Assembly (NCBI GenBank): GCA_947496215.1
Contig: CANMCF010000029.1
Location: 1 to 40,477 of the forward strand
DNA length: 40,477 nt
Source: an uncultured Bizionia sp.
GTDB taxonomy: Bacteria > Bacteroidota > Bacteroidia > Flavobacteriales > Flavobacteriaceae
Direction of reading: 5' to 3'
Made by a program: the position numbers and the translations under genes. Positions 32,984-40,477 of this stretch are shown in pieces; the first letter of the stretch is position 1, and every line of letters starts with the position of its first letter. The notes below the pieces were generated by a model. That model had not been told where the DNA came from. It ran no database searches and saw nothing but the letters and a program-made list of their open reading frames with translations.

Positions 32984-33016
32984 AAGCGTTGAATTCTTTA
33001 TGGATTCAACGCTTTT
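32984..33016 (+). terminator. Hairpin between tig and clpP
   Basis: Stem AAGCGTTGAAT / ATTCAACGCTT (11 bp) with a 9-nt loop, followed by TT and AGTTT. A moderate terminator; clpP begins 27 nt downstream, so partial read-through or a separate promoter is likely. Confidence 0.6.
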
Positions 33017-33042
33017 AGTTTAAATAAAAATCAAAACCAAGT

Positions 33043-33717
33043 ATGGATTACGGAAAAGAATTCGAAAAATTTGCAATAAAGGACCAAGGCATAAATAGTA
33101 TGTACTACAATAAAATCATCAGTAGTATGTACCCAACAAACTTAACACCGAATATTATTGAAGAACGTCAGATGAATATTGCCATTTTCGATGTGTTCTC
33201 TCGTTTGATGATGGATAGAATCATTTTTATGGGAACAGGAATCAATGATCAAGTGGCAAATATCATACAAGCACAGTTGTTGTTTTTGGAGAGCGTAGAT
33301 GCATCCAAGGACATTCAAATATACATTAACTCGCCAGGAGGAAGTGTTTATGCAGGATTGGGTATTTACGATACGATGCAATTCATAAAACCCGATGTAG
33401 CTACGATTTGTACAGGGATGGCGGCTTCGATGGGGGCTGTGTTGTTATGTGCAGGAGAAAAAGGAAAGCGTAGTGGTTTGACGCATTCTCGAGTTATGAT
33501 CCATCAACCATTGGGTGGAGCTCAAGGGCAAGCCAGTGACATAGAAATTACCGCAAGAGAAATCTTAATCTTAAAAGAGGAATTGTATAAGATCATCAGT
33601 AAGCATTCTGGACAGGATTACGACAAAGTATATGCAGATAGTGATCGTGATTACTGGATGAAGTCCGACAAGGCTAAGGAATATGGAATGATTGACGAAA
33701 TTTTGACTCGCGAGTAG
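33043..33717 (+). CDS. clpP: ATP-dependent Clp protease proteolytic subunit
   Basis: A 224-aa serine protease forming the two-ring barrel that degrades unfolded or tagged proteins with ClpX. The triad is Ser129 (CTGMAASMGA), His154 (RVMIHQPLGG) and Asp202 (DSDRDYWM); INSPGGSVYAG is the substrate-binding and oxyanion region. An N-terminal extension (about 1-35) probably contains a propeptide removed on maturation. It sits between tig and clpX. Confidence 0.97.
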   Translation: MDYGKEFEKFAIKDQGINSMYYNKIISSMYPTNLTPNIIEERQMNIAIFDVFSRLMMDRIIFMGTGINDQVANIIQAQLLFLESVDASKDIQIYINSPGGSVYAGLGIYDTMQFIKPDVATICTGMAASMGAVLLCAGEKGKRSGLTHSRVMIHQPLGGAQGQASDIEITAREILILKEELYKIISKHSGQDYDKVYADSDRDYWMKSDKAKEYGMIDEILTRE

Positions 33718-33792
33718 ATAGGTATAAGTCATCGCTCCATCAAGTAATAATATAGGCGTATGATTATTTAGGCAATATAAGAAAATTAAGAA

Positions 33793-35025
33793 ATGGCAAA
33801 GGAAGAATTAGAATGCTCGTTTTGTGGTAGAAAAAAACCTGAAACCAGTTTATTGATAGCTGGGTTGGATGCTCATATATGCGATAGATGCATAGAGCAA
33901 GCTCATGGCATAGTGGTGGAAGAGTCCAAGCAAAGTGATAATAGTGAGTTGTCTGCGGAATTGATGCTGCGTAAGCCACAACAAATTAAAAACTTTTTGG
34001 ATGAGTATATAATAGGACAGGAATTTACGAAGAAAGTAATGTCTGTAGCAGTATACAATCACTACAAGCGTTTATTGCAAGCACCTACTAATGATGACAT
34101 AGAGATTCAAAAATCCAATATCATCATGGTTGGGCAAACTGGTACAGGGAAGACATTAATGGCTAAAACCATCGCTAAGATGTTAAATGTTCCTTTGGCA
34201 ATAGTAGATGCTACTGTATTGACAGAAGCTGGTTATGTGGGAGAGGATGTCGAAAGTATTTTGACACGTCTTCTCCAGGCTGCAGATTATAACTTGGAGA
34301 AAGCCGAGAAAGGAATTGTGTTCATTGATGAGATCGACAAGATTGCTCGAAAGAGTGACAATCCATCCATAACTCGAGATGTGTCTGGAGAAGGCGTACA
34401 GCAAGCATTGTTGAAGCTGTTGGAAGGTACGGTTGTAAACGTGCCGCCTAAAGGAGGGCGTAAACATCCAGATCAAAAATTTATAGAAGTAAATACCGAA
34501 GACATCTTGTTTATTGCAGGAGGGGCTTTTGATGGGATTGATCGCGTTATATCAAAACGATTGAATATGCAGGCCGTAGGTTATAGTGCTTCGATATCCG
34601 ACGAAGTTGTGGATCAGGACAACTTGTTGCAATACATTATTCCAAAGGATTTGAAGGACTTTGGATTGATACCGGAAATCATAGGTAGACTTCCTGTGTT
34701 GGCACATATGAATCCGTTGGACGAAAAAACATTGAGAGCCATCCTTACTGAGCCGAAGAATGCAATTGTAAAACAGTATAAGAAATTGTTTGCAATGGAT
34801 GAGATCGAATTAAGCATAACAGATGGTGCATTGGGATACATAGTGGGCAAAGCAATAGAATATAAGCTTGGAGCTCGTGGATTGCGTTCACTTTGTGAAG
34901 AGATATTGACAGATGCCATGTTTGAGCTTCCAGGGAGCGAGACAAAAAAACTAAATGTCACGAAGTCCTATGCAGAACAAAAATTATCTAAGACGACTAT
35001 AAAAAAGCTCAAAGCAGTTTCATAG
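33793..35025 (+). CDS. clpX: ATP-dependent Clp protease ATP-binding subunit ClpX
   Basis: A 410-aa AAA+ unfoldase. The N-terminal zinc-binding domain has Cys8, Cys11, Cys30 and Cys33 (CSFC ... CDRC). Then come Walker A GQTGTGKT (114-121), pore loop [10 protein letters not shown], Walker [10 protein letters not shown], the RKH-type loop region GGRKHPDQ, and sensor 2 GARGLRS. It feeds ClpP, whose gene ends 75 nt upstream; the IGF-type ClpP-docking loop corresponds to the segment near [13 protein letters not shown] strong terminator follows. Confidence 0.97.
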   Translation: MAKEELECSFCGRKKPETSLLIAGLDAHICDRCIEQAHGIVVEESKQSDNSELSAELMLRKPQQIKNFLDEYIIGQEFTKKVMSVAVYNHYKRLLQAPTNDDIEIQKSNIIMVGQTGTGKTLMAKTIAKMLNVPLAIVDATVLTEAGYVGEDVESILTRLLQAADYNLEKAEKGIVFIDEIDKIARKSDNPSITRDVSGEGVQQALLKLLEGTVVNVPPKGGRKHPDQKFIEVNTEDILFIAGGAFDGIDRVISKRLNMQAVGYSASISDEVVDQDNLLQYIIPKDLKDFGLIPEIIGRLPVLAHMNPLDEKTLRAILTEPKNAIVKQYKKLFAMDEIELSITDGALGYIVGKAIEYKLGARGLRSLCEEILTDAMFELPGSETKKLNVTKSYAEQKLSKTTIKKLKAVS

Positions 35026-35056
35026 GAGAAGTATATTAGAACTAAGATCAAGATCT

Positions 35057-35094
35057 AAAGCCATTTCTATAGTTATATAGAAATGGCTTTTTTT
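35057..35094 (+). terminator. Terminator after clpX
   Basis: 15-bp perfect stem AAAGCCATTTCTATA / TATAGAAATGGCTTT, 4-nt loop, then TTTT. It ends the tig-clpP-clpX region. Confidence 0.9.
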
Positions 35095-35112
35095 GATTAC
35101 TGCAAATTAAAG

Positions 35113-35660
35113 ATGGATCAATTAAAAACAAGAAGATTAAGACTGAATAAGCTTCAGTCCAAAGATTTTGAGGTTGAGATCCAATGAAGTTTCCAATAGG
35201 TTTATTATGCGGGCATTGTACAAAAATAAGATGGAGCCAGAGCATATATTGATAAGACGATCGAATTAATGAATCGGAAGAAAACTTTCGTATGGGTGAT
35301 TAGTTCTGGGAAAGATTGTCAATTGTCAGGTATGATTTGTTTGTGGAATTTTCCCGAGGTCCGAAAAGTAGCGGAAGTTGGTTATGACTTGTAGCTAGAA
35401 TTTCACGAAAAAGGTGTCATTTCAGTGGCTTTGAAGGCGGTGTTGGAATTTGGATTTTCTATTTTGAGGTTAAACACTATAGAGGCGTTTACGCATAAAG
35501 GCAATGTTGACTCCAAGAAATTGTTGAAAAAAACGGTTTCGTGTATCTGCAAGAAAGAAAAGATGAGGGAGTTCCCGATAACATTATATATTGTTTGAAT
35601 AACGTTATTGGAAACCCAATAAAAAACCACTCTCAATAATTTTAATTGAGAGTGGTTTTC
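35113..35660 (+). pseudogene. Decayed GNAT N-acetyltransferase (RimJ/RimL type)
   Basis: No open frame remains, but pieces of a GNAT protein are legible in order. The start MDQLKTRRLRLNKLQSKDFE is cut by a TGA at 35185-35187; another frame then gives YIDKTIELMNRKKTFVWVI, EVGYDL, an in-frame TAG where a coding residue is expected, then EFHEKGVISVALKAVLEFGF (the acetyl-CoA-binding region) and LRLNTIEAFTHKGNVDSKKLL. A one-base loss near 35525, in the TTGTTGAAAAAAAC stretch, shifts the frame; the next frame continues KNGFVYLQERKDEGVPDN, as in intact relatives. At least two stops and one or more frameshifts make it inactive. The bounds are approximate. It lies alone between clpX and the PorE-like gene. 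This fills most of the 668-nt gap there. Confidence 0.75.
35623..35659. terminator. Bidirectional terminator
   Basis: 15-bp perfect stem AAAACCACTCTCAAT / ATTGAGAGTGGTTTT with a 7-nt loop, at the end of the pseudogene and 34 nt from the end of the convergent PorE-like gene. Confidence 0.9.
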
Positions 35661-35693
35661 CTTATAAAAAAGTGATTAATAGCCTTACTTTGG

Positions 35694-37304
35694 TTAGTCT
35701 AATATAATAAATTCTATCCTTCTGTTGGATTGATATTCAGTTTCAGTACACTTGCTCTTACAGTCAACCAATGGTTTGGTTTCTCCATAGCCATTGGAAA
35801 TTAGACGACTGGTATCTATACCTTTTTCGATTAGGTATTTCTTGGCAGAGGCAGCACGTTTTGTGGATAAGTCCAAGTTGTAATTGTCATCACCTCTATT
35901 GTCGGTATGAGCATTGATTTCAATTTTCATTTCAGGATTCTCATCAAGAACTGCTAATATTTTATTTAATGAGATAAGTGATTCTTGTTTGATGCTCCAT
36001 TTTGCATAATCAAAATAGATGTTTTCAACTGTGATCATCAATTTGTCTTCAACTTCTACTATGACAGCTTCTGTAGCATCCAACTCTAGGTTTTTTTGGT
36101 AGATGTTGTCATCATTACCTTTGTCTGAAGAAAAGGCGATGGTAGCGTCTTCGAAACCATCCTTGTTAGTTTTGATGGTGTACTTTTCAAAAGGATCCAC
36201 ATCAAAGGTATAGGTAGCGTTTTCATCAGTTATTTGTCTCCCTATCTCTTCTCCTTCTTCGTCTAGTAATATGACTAGTGTGTTTGGTAGGGGGATTTGT
36301 GTTTCAAAATCCAATACTTTACCTTGAATGCTTTGCGATACTTCGTTGAAAGAAAACCTATAAATGTCATAACTTCCTTTTCCGACAGACTTGTTGGAAC
36401 TTAAGTATCCTTTGTTTTTTGAAGCCATGAAATAGGCAACTTCATCATATTCCGTGTTGATGGTATTTCCTAGGTTTCTAGGAGACCTGTATCCATTTTT
36501 TGTCACCTTGCTTTTAAATATGTCGAACCCACCAAGATTTCTGTGGCCTTTAGAAGAGAAGTATAAATGTTCTCCATCTAAAGACAATGTCGGGTACTTG
36601 TCATCGTTCTCGGTATTGATTTTGTTTCCCAGGTTTATAGGGCTTTCAATGCTTCCATCTGTCTTAATGTTGGAAACATATAAATCATAGCCTCCCATAC
36701 CCCCTGGCATATTGGAAGAGAAATACAATTTATCACCTGTTTTATTTACATACGGGTTTTCTATGGAATAACCTTCTCCGTTTACGTCTAGTAGTTCTTG
36801 ATTGATCCAGTTTCCATGAGAATCCTCTTCCAAAGTCACTTTGTATAATTTATATACTAAAGAGTTATCCAATGATGCTCTTGTGAAATACATCGTTTTT
36901 TCGTCTGGAGAAAAAGAAATCTGACCTTCGTTACCTTTGGTATTTATTATTCTTGAAAACAGTAAAGGCAATTTCAAAGAACCGTCTTCTTTCATATCCA
37001 AACAAAACAAATTTTTAAAACCTTCATTGGTATTCTTGTCTACTTTTGCAAGGCCTCCTAATTTCTTGGAAGATACCATTATGAATTTGTTCATGAAGAA
37101 ACCAGAACCAAATTCAGAGTATTTTGTATTCGTACCTGCATCCATGGTTGTATAGTCAAAACCATTTGCGTCAATGACATCTTCCGAATCAGAAAGATTG
37201 AACTCATTGATCAAATTTTCGGTAAAAAGATCTTCAGAAGAATCTTGGCCAAAGCTAAGGCTGGCTGAAAATAAAAGAGCAAATATCAAAATGTGTTTTT
37301 TCAT
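35694..37304 (-). CDS. PorE-like OmpA family protein (PD40 propeller, CarboxypepD_reg, OmpA)
   Basis: A 536-aa envelope protein with signal peptide MKKHILIFALLFSASLSFG. Residues about 120-330 are PD40/WD40-like propeller repeats (QISFSPDEKTMYFTR, PTLSLDGEHLYFSSKG, GGMGGYDLYVS, LGGFDIFKS). Residues about 335-405 are a carboxypeptidase-regulatory-like domain (IQGKVLDFETQIPLPNTLVI). Residues about 425-536 are an OmpA domain that binds peptidoglycan (INAHTDNRGDDNYNLDLSTKRAASAKKYL, ISNGYGETKPL). This architecture is that of PorE of the T9SS and of the OmpA-like proteins that often follow porP/sprF; it anchors envelope machinery to the wall. Here it is a single gene about 26 kb from the porP/sprF gene. 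The exact T9SS role is inferred. Confidence 0.88.
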   Translation of the reverse strand: MKKHILIFALLFSASLSFGQDSSEDLFTENLINEFNLSDSEDVIDANGFDYTTMDAGTNTKYSEFGSGFFMNKFIMVSSKKLGGLAKVDKNTNEGFKNLFCLDMKEDGSLKLPLLFSRIINTKGNEGQISFSPDEKTMYFTRASLDNSLVYKLYKVTLEEDSHGNWINQELLDVNGEGYSIENPYVNKTGDKLYFSSNMPGGMGGYDLYVSNIKTDGSIESPINLGNKINTENDDKYPTLSLDGEHLYFSSKGHRNLGGFDIFKSKVTKNGYRSPRNLGNTINTEYDEVAYFMASKNKGYLSSNKSVGKGSYDIYRFSFNEVSQSIQGKVLDFETQIPLPNTLVILLDEEGEEIGRQITDENATYTFDVDPFEKYTIKTNKDGFEDATIAFSSDKGNDDNIYQKNLELDATEAVIVEVEDKLMITVENIYFDYAKWSIKQESLISLNKILAVLDENPEMKIEINAHTDNRGDDNYNLDLSTKRAASAKKYLIEKGIDTSRLISNGYGETKPLVDCKSKCTETEYQSNRRIEFIILD

Positions 37305-37623
37305 CTTGTAACAATATTAATTTACTACACGAAAGTAATGTAACACTGCAAGTTATAGGGCATTTTTTAGACCAATAGCACTAATATTCGTTTTTGTATA
37401 TTTCGGAATGTGCATTTTGTCGAAAACGTTGTAAAAGCCGTTTTTTAATTAATTATTCTTAAGTAAAAGCTATTTTTTTTAATAATAACAATGTAAAATG
37501 ACGAATATTTAGAATATTTATATGTTTTTGAATTTGTTGGAAATCGATAAACGAGATCAGTTGTATTTCGTCGTTTTTAAACGTGAAAACCGAATGATTA
37601 TTCATCGATGAACGGTAAGATGG
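37305..37623. other. 319-bp intergenic region without a gene
   Basis: Strongly AT-rich sequence between the PorE-like gene (start at 37304) and the end of the GH3 gene, both on the minus strand. No plausible coding frame. It contains a perfect 12-bp palindrome TTCATCGATGAA (37601-37612), and an imperfect dyad around CGTTTTTAAACG (37572-37583). No exact TAnnTTTG promoter for the PorE-like gene was found; the palindrome lacks a T tract and so is a weak terminator at best. Confidence 0.5.
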
Positions 37624-39138
37624 CTATGCGTTAAGTTTAAGAAGATCATCTATATAATGTCTTGTATTTGATAGTCTTGGAACTTTATGTTGTCCTCCAA
37701 GTTTGTCATTTTGCTTTAGCCAATCATAAAAAAGCTGTTCTCTGGCTATGTTTATGGTTGGTTTGTTAAGTGTTATGTTGTTATATCGTTTGGCTTCGTA
37801 ATCTGAATTCAAGGATTTTAAGGCATTGTCAAACAATTCATTGAAATAGTTGATGTCTTTTGGAGGAGTTTTGAATTCTATTAGCCATTCATGCCCACCC
37901 TTTTCTCTACCTTCCATAAAAATTGGGGCAGCAGTGTAATCTACTATTTCAGCTTTTGTCTTTTTACACACCTTCCTTAAGGCGTCTTCTGCATTTTCGA
38001 TTATGAGCTCTTCCCCAAATACATTTATATGGTGTTTGGTGCGTCCGGAGACTTTAATCCTATATGGGTTTGTAGATGTAAACCTAACGGTATCACCTAT
38101 TTTGTATCTCCACAATCCAGCATTCGTGGTAATCAATACGGCGTAATTCTGTCCCTTTACGACATCGCTTAAACGAACGGTCTTTTCATATTTCGTTCCA
38201 TAGTTGTCCATTGGAATGAATTCGTAAAAAATACCGTAATCCAACATCAACAAAAGTTCACTGGAGTTATTCTGATCTTGAATGGCGAAAAAACCTTCTG
38301 AGGCGTTATAGATTTCATAATATTTAAACTGCTTGTTGGGTAAGATATTCTTGTATTGCTGTATATAAGGATTGAAACTGACTCCTCCATGGAAATAGAC
38401 TTCTAGATTCGGCCAAATGTCAAATAAGTTGGATTTACCTGTGTAATCAAGGACATTGTTCAATAAAACAAGCATCCAAGAAGGTACTCCAGCAAGGCTG
38501 GTGACATTTTCGTTTATGGTTTCGGCTACTATTGCTTGCATTTTTGTCTCCCATTCACTCATAAGGGAAACCTTGCTGCTTGGTGTACTGCTAAATTCTG
38601 CCCAAAATGGCATGTTGTCTATTAAAATGGCACTCAAATCCCCAAATACGGTTCCATTTTCCTTATAGAGCTCTTTGCTACCTCCTAATCTCAAGCTTTT
38701 TCCAGTGAATAATTGCGATTGTTCGTTGTTGTTCAGGTACATGCAAAGCAAATCCTTGCTTGCTGCATAATGACAATCTTCAAGAGACTCGTAGCTTACT
38801 GGAATAAACTTGCTTTTTGCATTTGTGGTCCCACTGGATTTGGCAAACCATTTAATGGGACTGGGCCAAAATATGTTTTGCTCTCCTTGTCTTGAACGTT
38901 CGATTATTCCTTGGTAGTCTTCATAGTTTGAGATTGGGACACGTTCTGTGAAAGTGCTATAGCTCTTAATGGAAGAAAAATCATATTGCTTGCCAATCTC
39001 TGTGTCCTTGGCTTGGTCCATTAAACTGAAAAGGAGTTCTTCTTGGACTTCATTGGGATACTTTAAAAACAATTCGATTTGATGAAATCGTTTTTTTAAA
39101 AACCAGGAAGCAATTGAGTTCACTAAAGGAATTGGCAT
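37624..39138 (-). CDS. GH3 auxin-responsive promoter family protein (acyl-amino acid ligase fold)
   Basis: A 504-aa cytosolic adenylate-forming enzyme. Motifs: WFAKSSGTTNAKSKFIPVS (ATP/AMP-binding loop), GVPSWMLVLLNN, the YNASEGFFAIQDQ box, YEFIPMDNYG, LWRYKIGDTVRF and RIKVSGRTKHHINVFGEELI (hinge and C-terminal domain). Plant GH3 enzymes conjugate hormones to amino acids; the bacterial members are common in Bacteroidota but their substrates are not established. Length fits the family (about 500 aa). It is divergent from the DUF2797 gene with a 42-nt gap and is transcribed on its own. Confidence 0.93.
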   Translation of the reverse strand: MPIPLVNSIASWFLKKRFHQIELFLKYPNEVQEELLFSLMDQAKDTEIGKQYDFSSIKSYSTFTERVPISNYEDYQGIIERSRQGEQNIFWPSPIKWFAKSSGTTNAKSKFIPVSYESLEDCHYAASKDLLCMYLNNNEQSQLFTGKSLRLGGSKELYKENGTVFGDLSAILIDNMPFWAEFSSTPSSKVSLMSEWETKMQAIVAETINENVTSLAGVPSWMLVLLNNVLDYTGKSNLFDIWPNLEVYFHGGVSFNPYIQQYKNILPNKQFKYYEIYNASEGFFAIQDQNNSSELLLMLDYGIFYEFIPMDNYGTKYEKTVRLSDVVKGQNYAVLITTNAGLWRYKIGDTVRFTSTNPYRIKVSGRTKHHINVFGEELIIENAEDALRKVCKKTKAEIVDYTAAPIFMEGREKGGHEWLIEFKTPPKDINYFNELFDNALKSLNSDYEAKRYNNITLNKPTINIAREQLFYDWLKQNDKLGGQHKVPRLSNTRHYIDDLLKLNA

Positions 39139-39180
39139 ATTTTATAGTATCTTTATGCAATAAAAATAAGACTTTTTTTT

Positions 39181-39975
39181 ATGACTTACCAAGGTGTTTT
39201 GAGAAAAATGGAAACGGAATTCGCACAGCCCATTCAATATTATTTAGTATTCGAAAATGATTTTTTAAACCTAAACCAGTTGATAGATAATACTGTACGA
39301 TTTCAATTCGTTAAGCATCAATGCCTGAATTGTAGTTTGGATAGGCCCATTTACAGACAAGGATTTTGCAAAAGTTGTTTTTTCGACATTCCTCAAGCAG
39401 CGGATTGGATTATGAGACCAGAATTGAGTACGGCTCATTTGGATAAAGAAGATCGCGATTTGGAATATGAGAAAAAAGCGCAATTACAGCCACATATTGT
39501 GTATTTGGCAAATTCCAGTAATGTAAAGGTTGGTGTGACAAGAAGAAGTCAAGTGCCAACACGTTGGATAGATCAAGGGGCGCATGAAGCAATAGAGATG
39601 GTAGAGGTTCCTAATAGATATTTGGCGGGAATTACGGAGGTTGCCTTGAAGGAACATATCGCAGACAAGACCAATTGGCGGAAAATGCTTAAGAACGATG
39701 TTGAAGATGAAGATTTGAAGGAATGGCGGGGTAAATTGAAACAATACATTCCTGAAGAAGCCAAACCCTATTATATTGAAAGCAATATGGAAACTCATTT
39801 GGAGTTTCCTGTTAAAAGGTATCCTATAAAGCCAAAAAGTTTGAATTTGAAAAAAACACCCAGCTATGAGGGGGTTCTAAAAGGTGTAAAGGGACAGTAT
39901 CTTATTTTTGAAGATGATACAGTTTTCAACATCCGTGGCAATGAAGGTTTGGTTGTGTCAATTGAAGTTGTGTAA
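39181..39975 (+). CDS. DUF2797 domain-containing protein
   Basis: A 264-aa cytosolic protein. It has a four-cysteine zinc-type motif (Cys48, Cys51, Cys63, Cys66: CLNC ... GFCKSCFF), a GIY-YIG-like stretch (HIVYLANSSNVKVGVTRRSQVPTRWIDQGA, about 104-133), and matching short strands at both ends (YQGVLRKM near the N-terminus, YEGVLKGVKGQYLIF near the C-terminus). This is the DUF2797 pattern, found in bacteria and archaea with no known function; the nuclease-like motif is suggestive only. The ATG is 42 nt from the divergent GH3 start. A shared hairpin separates it from rpsU. Confidence 0.9.
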   Translation: MTYQGVLRKMETEFAQPIQYYLVFENDFLNLNQLIDNTVRFQFVKHQCLNCSLDRPIYRQGFCKSCFFDIPQAADWIMRPELSTAHLDKEDRDLEYEKKAQLQPHIVYLANSSNVKVGVTRRSQVPTRWIDQGAHEAIEMVEVPNRYLAGITEVALKEHIADKTNWRKMLKNDVEDEDLKEWRGKLKQYIPEEAKPYYIESNMETHLEFPVKRYPIKPKSLNLKKTPSYEGVLKGVKGQYLIFEDDTVFNIRGNEGLVVSIEVV

Positions 39976-39983
39976 ACCAAAAA

Positions 39984-40007
39984 AACCTCACATTATAATG
40001 TGAGGTT
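39984..40007 (-). terminator. Terminator of rpsU (perfect palindrome)
   Basis: 11-bp arms AACCTCACATT / AATGTGAGGTT with a 2-nt centre. On the minus strand it is followed by seven T residues, so it mainly serves rpsU; on the plus strand there is no good T tract after DUF2797. Confidence 0.85.
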
Positions 40008-40044
40008 GCATATTGTAAAGAAGACACTTAATTAGATAAACTAA

Positions 40045-40239
40045 TTAAACGTTTTCTGCGTCTCTTAATCCTTGAATGTAAGAAGCTTTTTGTATTTGAC
40101 GTCTGTTTTTTACAGAAGGCTTAGTAAAGAACTGGTTCTCTCTTAAGTTTTGCATTACTTTAACGTTTCTGTGCTTTCTTTTGTAACGTTTAAGTGCGCG
40201 TTCTATATTTTCTCCGTCTTTGATTTCAATTCTTAACAT
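40045..40239 (-). CDS. rpsU: 30S ribosomal protein S21
   Basis: A 64-aa, very basic ribosomal protein: MLRIEIKDGENIERALKRYK, then a KRKHRNVKVMQNLRENQFFTKPSVKN segment and a C-terminal helix ending SYIQGLRDAENV. Bacteroidota S21 has this length. S21 sits near the anti-Shine-Dalgarno end of 16S rRNA; in this phylum it helps block that sequence, which fits the lack of SD motifs in this window. It is a single-gene unit with its own promoter and terminator. Confidence 0.96.
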   Translation of the reverse strand: MLRIEIKDGENIERALKRYKRKHRNVKVMQNLRENQFFTKPSVKNRRQIQKASYIQGLRDAENV

Positions 40240-40275
40240 AGGTCTAAATTATGTGTGTTCTTAAATTTTAGGTTG

Positions 40276-40307
40276 CAAAAGTACATATTACTTTTAATTT
40301 ACACAAT
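40276..40307 (-). promoter_or_regulatory. Bacteroidota-type promoter of rpsU
   Basis: On the minus strand: ATTG (40304-40307, one mismatch to TTTG), a 20-nt spacer, then TACTTTTG followed by CA (40276-40283), an exact -7 match. Predicted leader about 30 nt. The rest of the gap up to 40422 has no visible feature. Confidence 0.6.
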
Positions 40308-40422
40308 ATCTAATTGCTTTTTTATCCAAACTAGATGAAATAAGTTTTCATATTTTGTCTCAATGGAAGTATGAAAGCGATTTTGAATATTTCATATTGC
40401 ATCAGTGTGAATTTGATTACGT

Positions 40423-40477
40423 CTAACGTTTCAAAGCAAAATGTGCTTTGAAAGTCTTCTTCTCATTCGTATTTGGC
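40423..40477 (-). CDS. C-terminal tail of a second T9SS type B sorting-domain protein (5' part beyond window edge)
   Basis: Read on the minus strand the last 17 codons give PNTNEKKTFKAHFALKR and then TAG. This is the terminal segment of a type B T9SS sorting domain and is identical in protein to the tail at the other window edge, but eight of the seventeen codons differ, all synonymously. The body of the gene is outside the window. No hairpin was noticed just downstream. Confidence 0.72.
   Translation of the reverse strand, partial: PNTNEKKTFKAHFALKR

Overview
The window is AT-rich DNA from a member of the Bacteroidota, almost certainly the family Flavobacteriaceae. Evidence: type IX secretion (T9SS) type B C-terminal sorting domains, a PorP/SprF-family protein, a PD40/OmpA (PorE-like) protein, DUF6089, GH3-family and DUF2797 proteins, signal peptides ending in ...AQ, near-absence of Shine-Dalgarno sequences, and Bacteroidota-type promoters (TTTG, about 20 nt, TAnnTTTG). 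No rRNA, tRNA, CRISPR array, IS element or prophage was seen.

Layout. 1-9.5 kb: a 17-codon tail of a T9SS substrate, two further secreted type B substrates (614 aa and about 1598 aa, the latter with about 11 tandem repeats), dodecin and an Nfu-type Fe-S scaffold on the other strand, then a porP/sprF gene. 9.6-17.1 kb: a SIMPL-rhodanese-VWA envelope operon (minus) divergent from a TPR/LytS-type histidine kinase, a DUF4349 membrane protein, a LytTR response regulator and a gamma-carbonic anhydrase (plus). Three 10-bp direct repeats at exact 21-bp spacing lie in the divergent intergenic region and look like a LytTR-type binding site. 17.2-20.7 kb: a three-gene operon with ATGA overlaps: a lipoprotein with a surface-export-like signal (CQKDDD) and a C-terminal HNH-like nuclease-toxin domain, a cytosolic immunity candidate, and a secreted protein with an ExbD/TolR-like C-terminus. 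This is the most novel part of the window.

20.7-29.6 kb (minus): a conserved flavobacterial envelope cluster read CBS, nadK, DUF6089, uppS, bamA, two ompH/skp genes, murI, linking NADP supply, undecaprenyl carrier synthesis, outer-membrane protein assembly with periplasmic chaperones, and D-glutamate for peptidoglycan. 29.6-35.0 kb (plus): pdxJ, an alpha/beta hydrolase, a holin-like membrane protein, then the protein quality-control set tig, clpP, clpX. 35.1-35.6 kb: a decayed GNAT acetyltransferase. 35.7-40.5 kb: PorE-like OmpA protein, GH3 protein, DUF2797 protein, rpsU, and at the very end another T9SS type B tail on the minus strand encoding the same 17 residues as the tail at the window start.

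Genes are mostly separated by strong, often bidirectional, perfect-stem terminators. Several apparent long reading frames begin at TTG codons inside predicted promoters; shorter ATG starts were chosen there.
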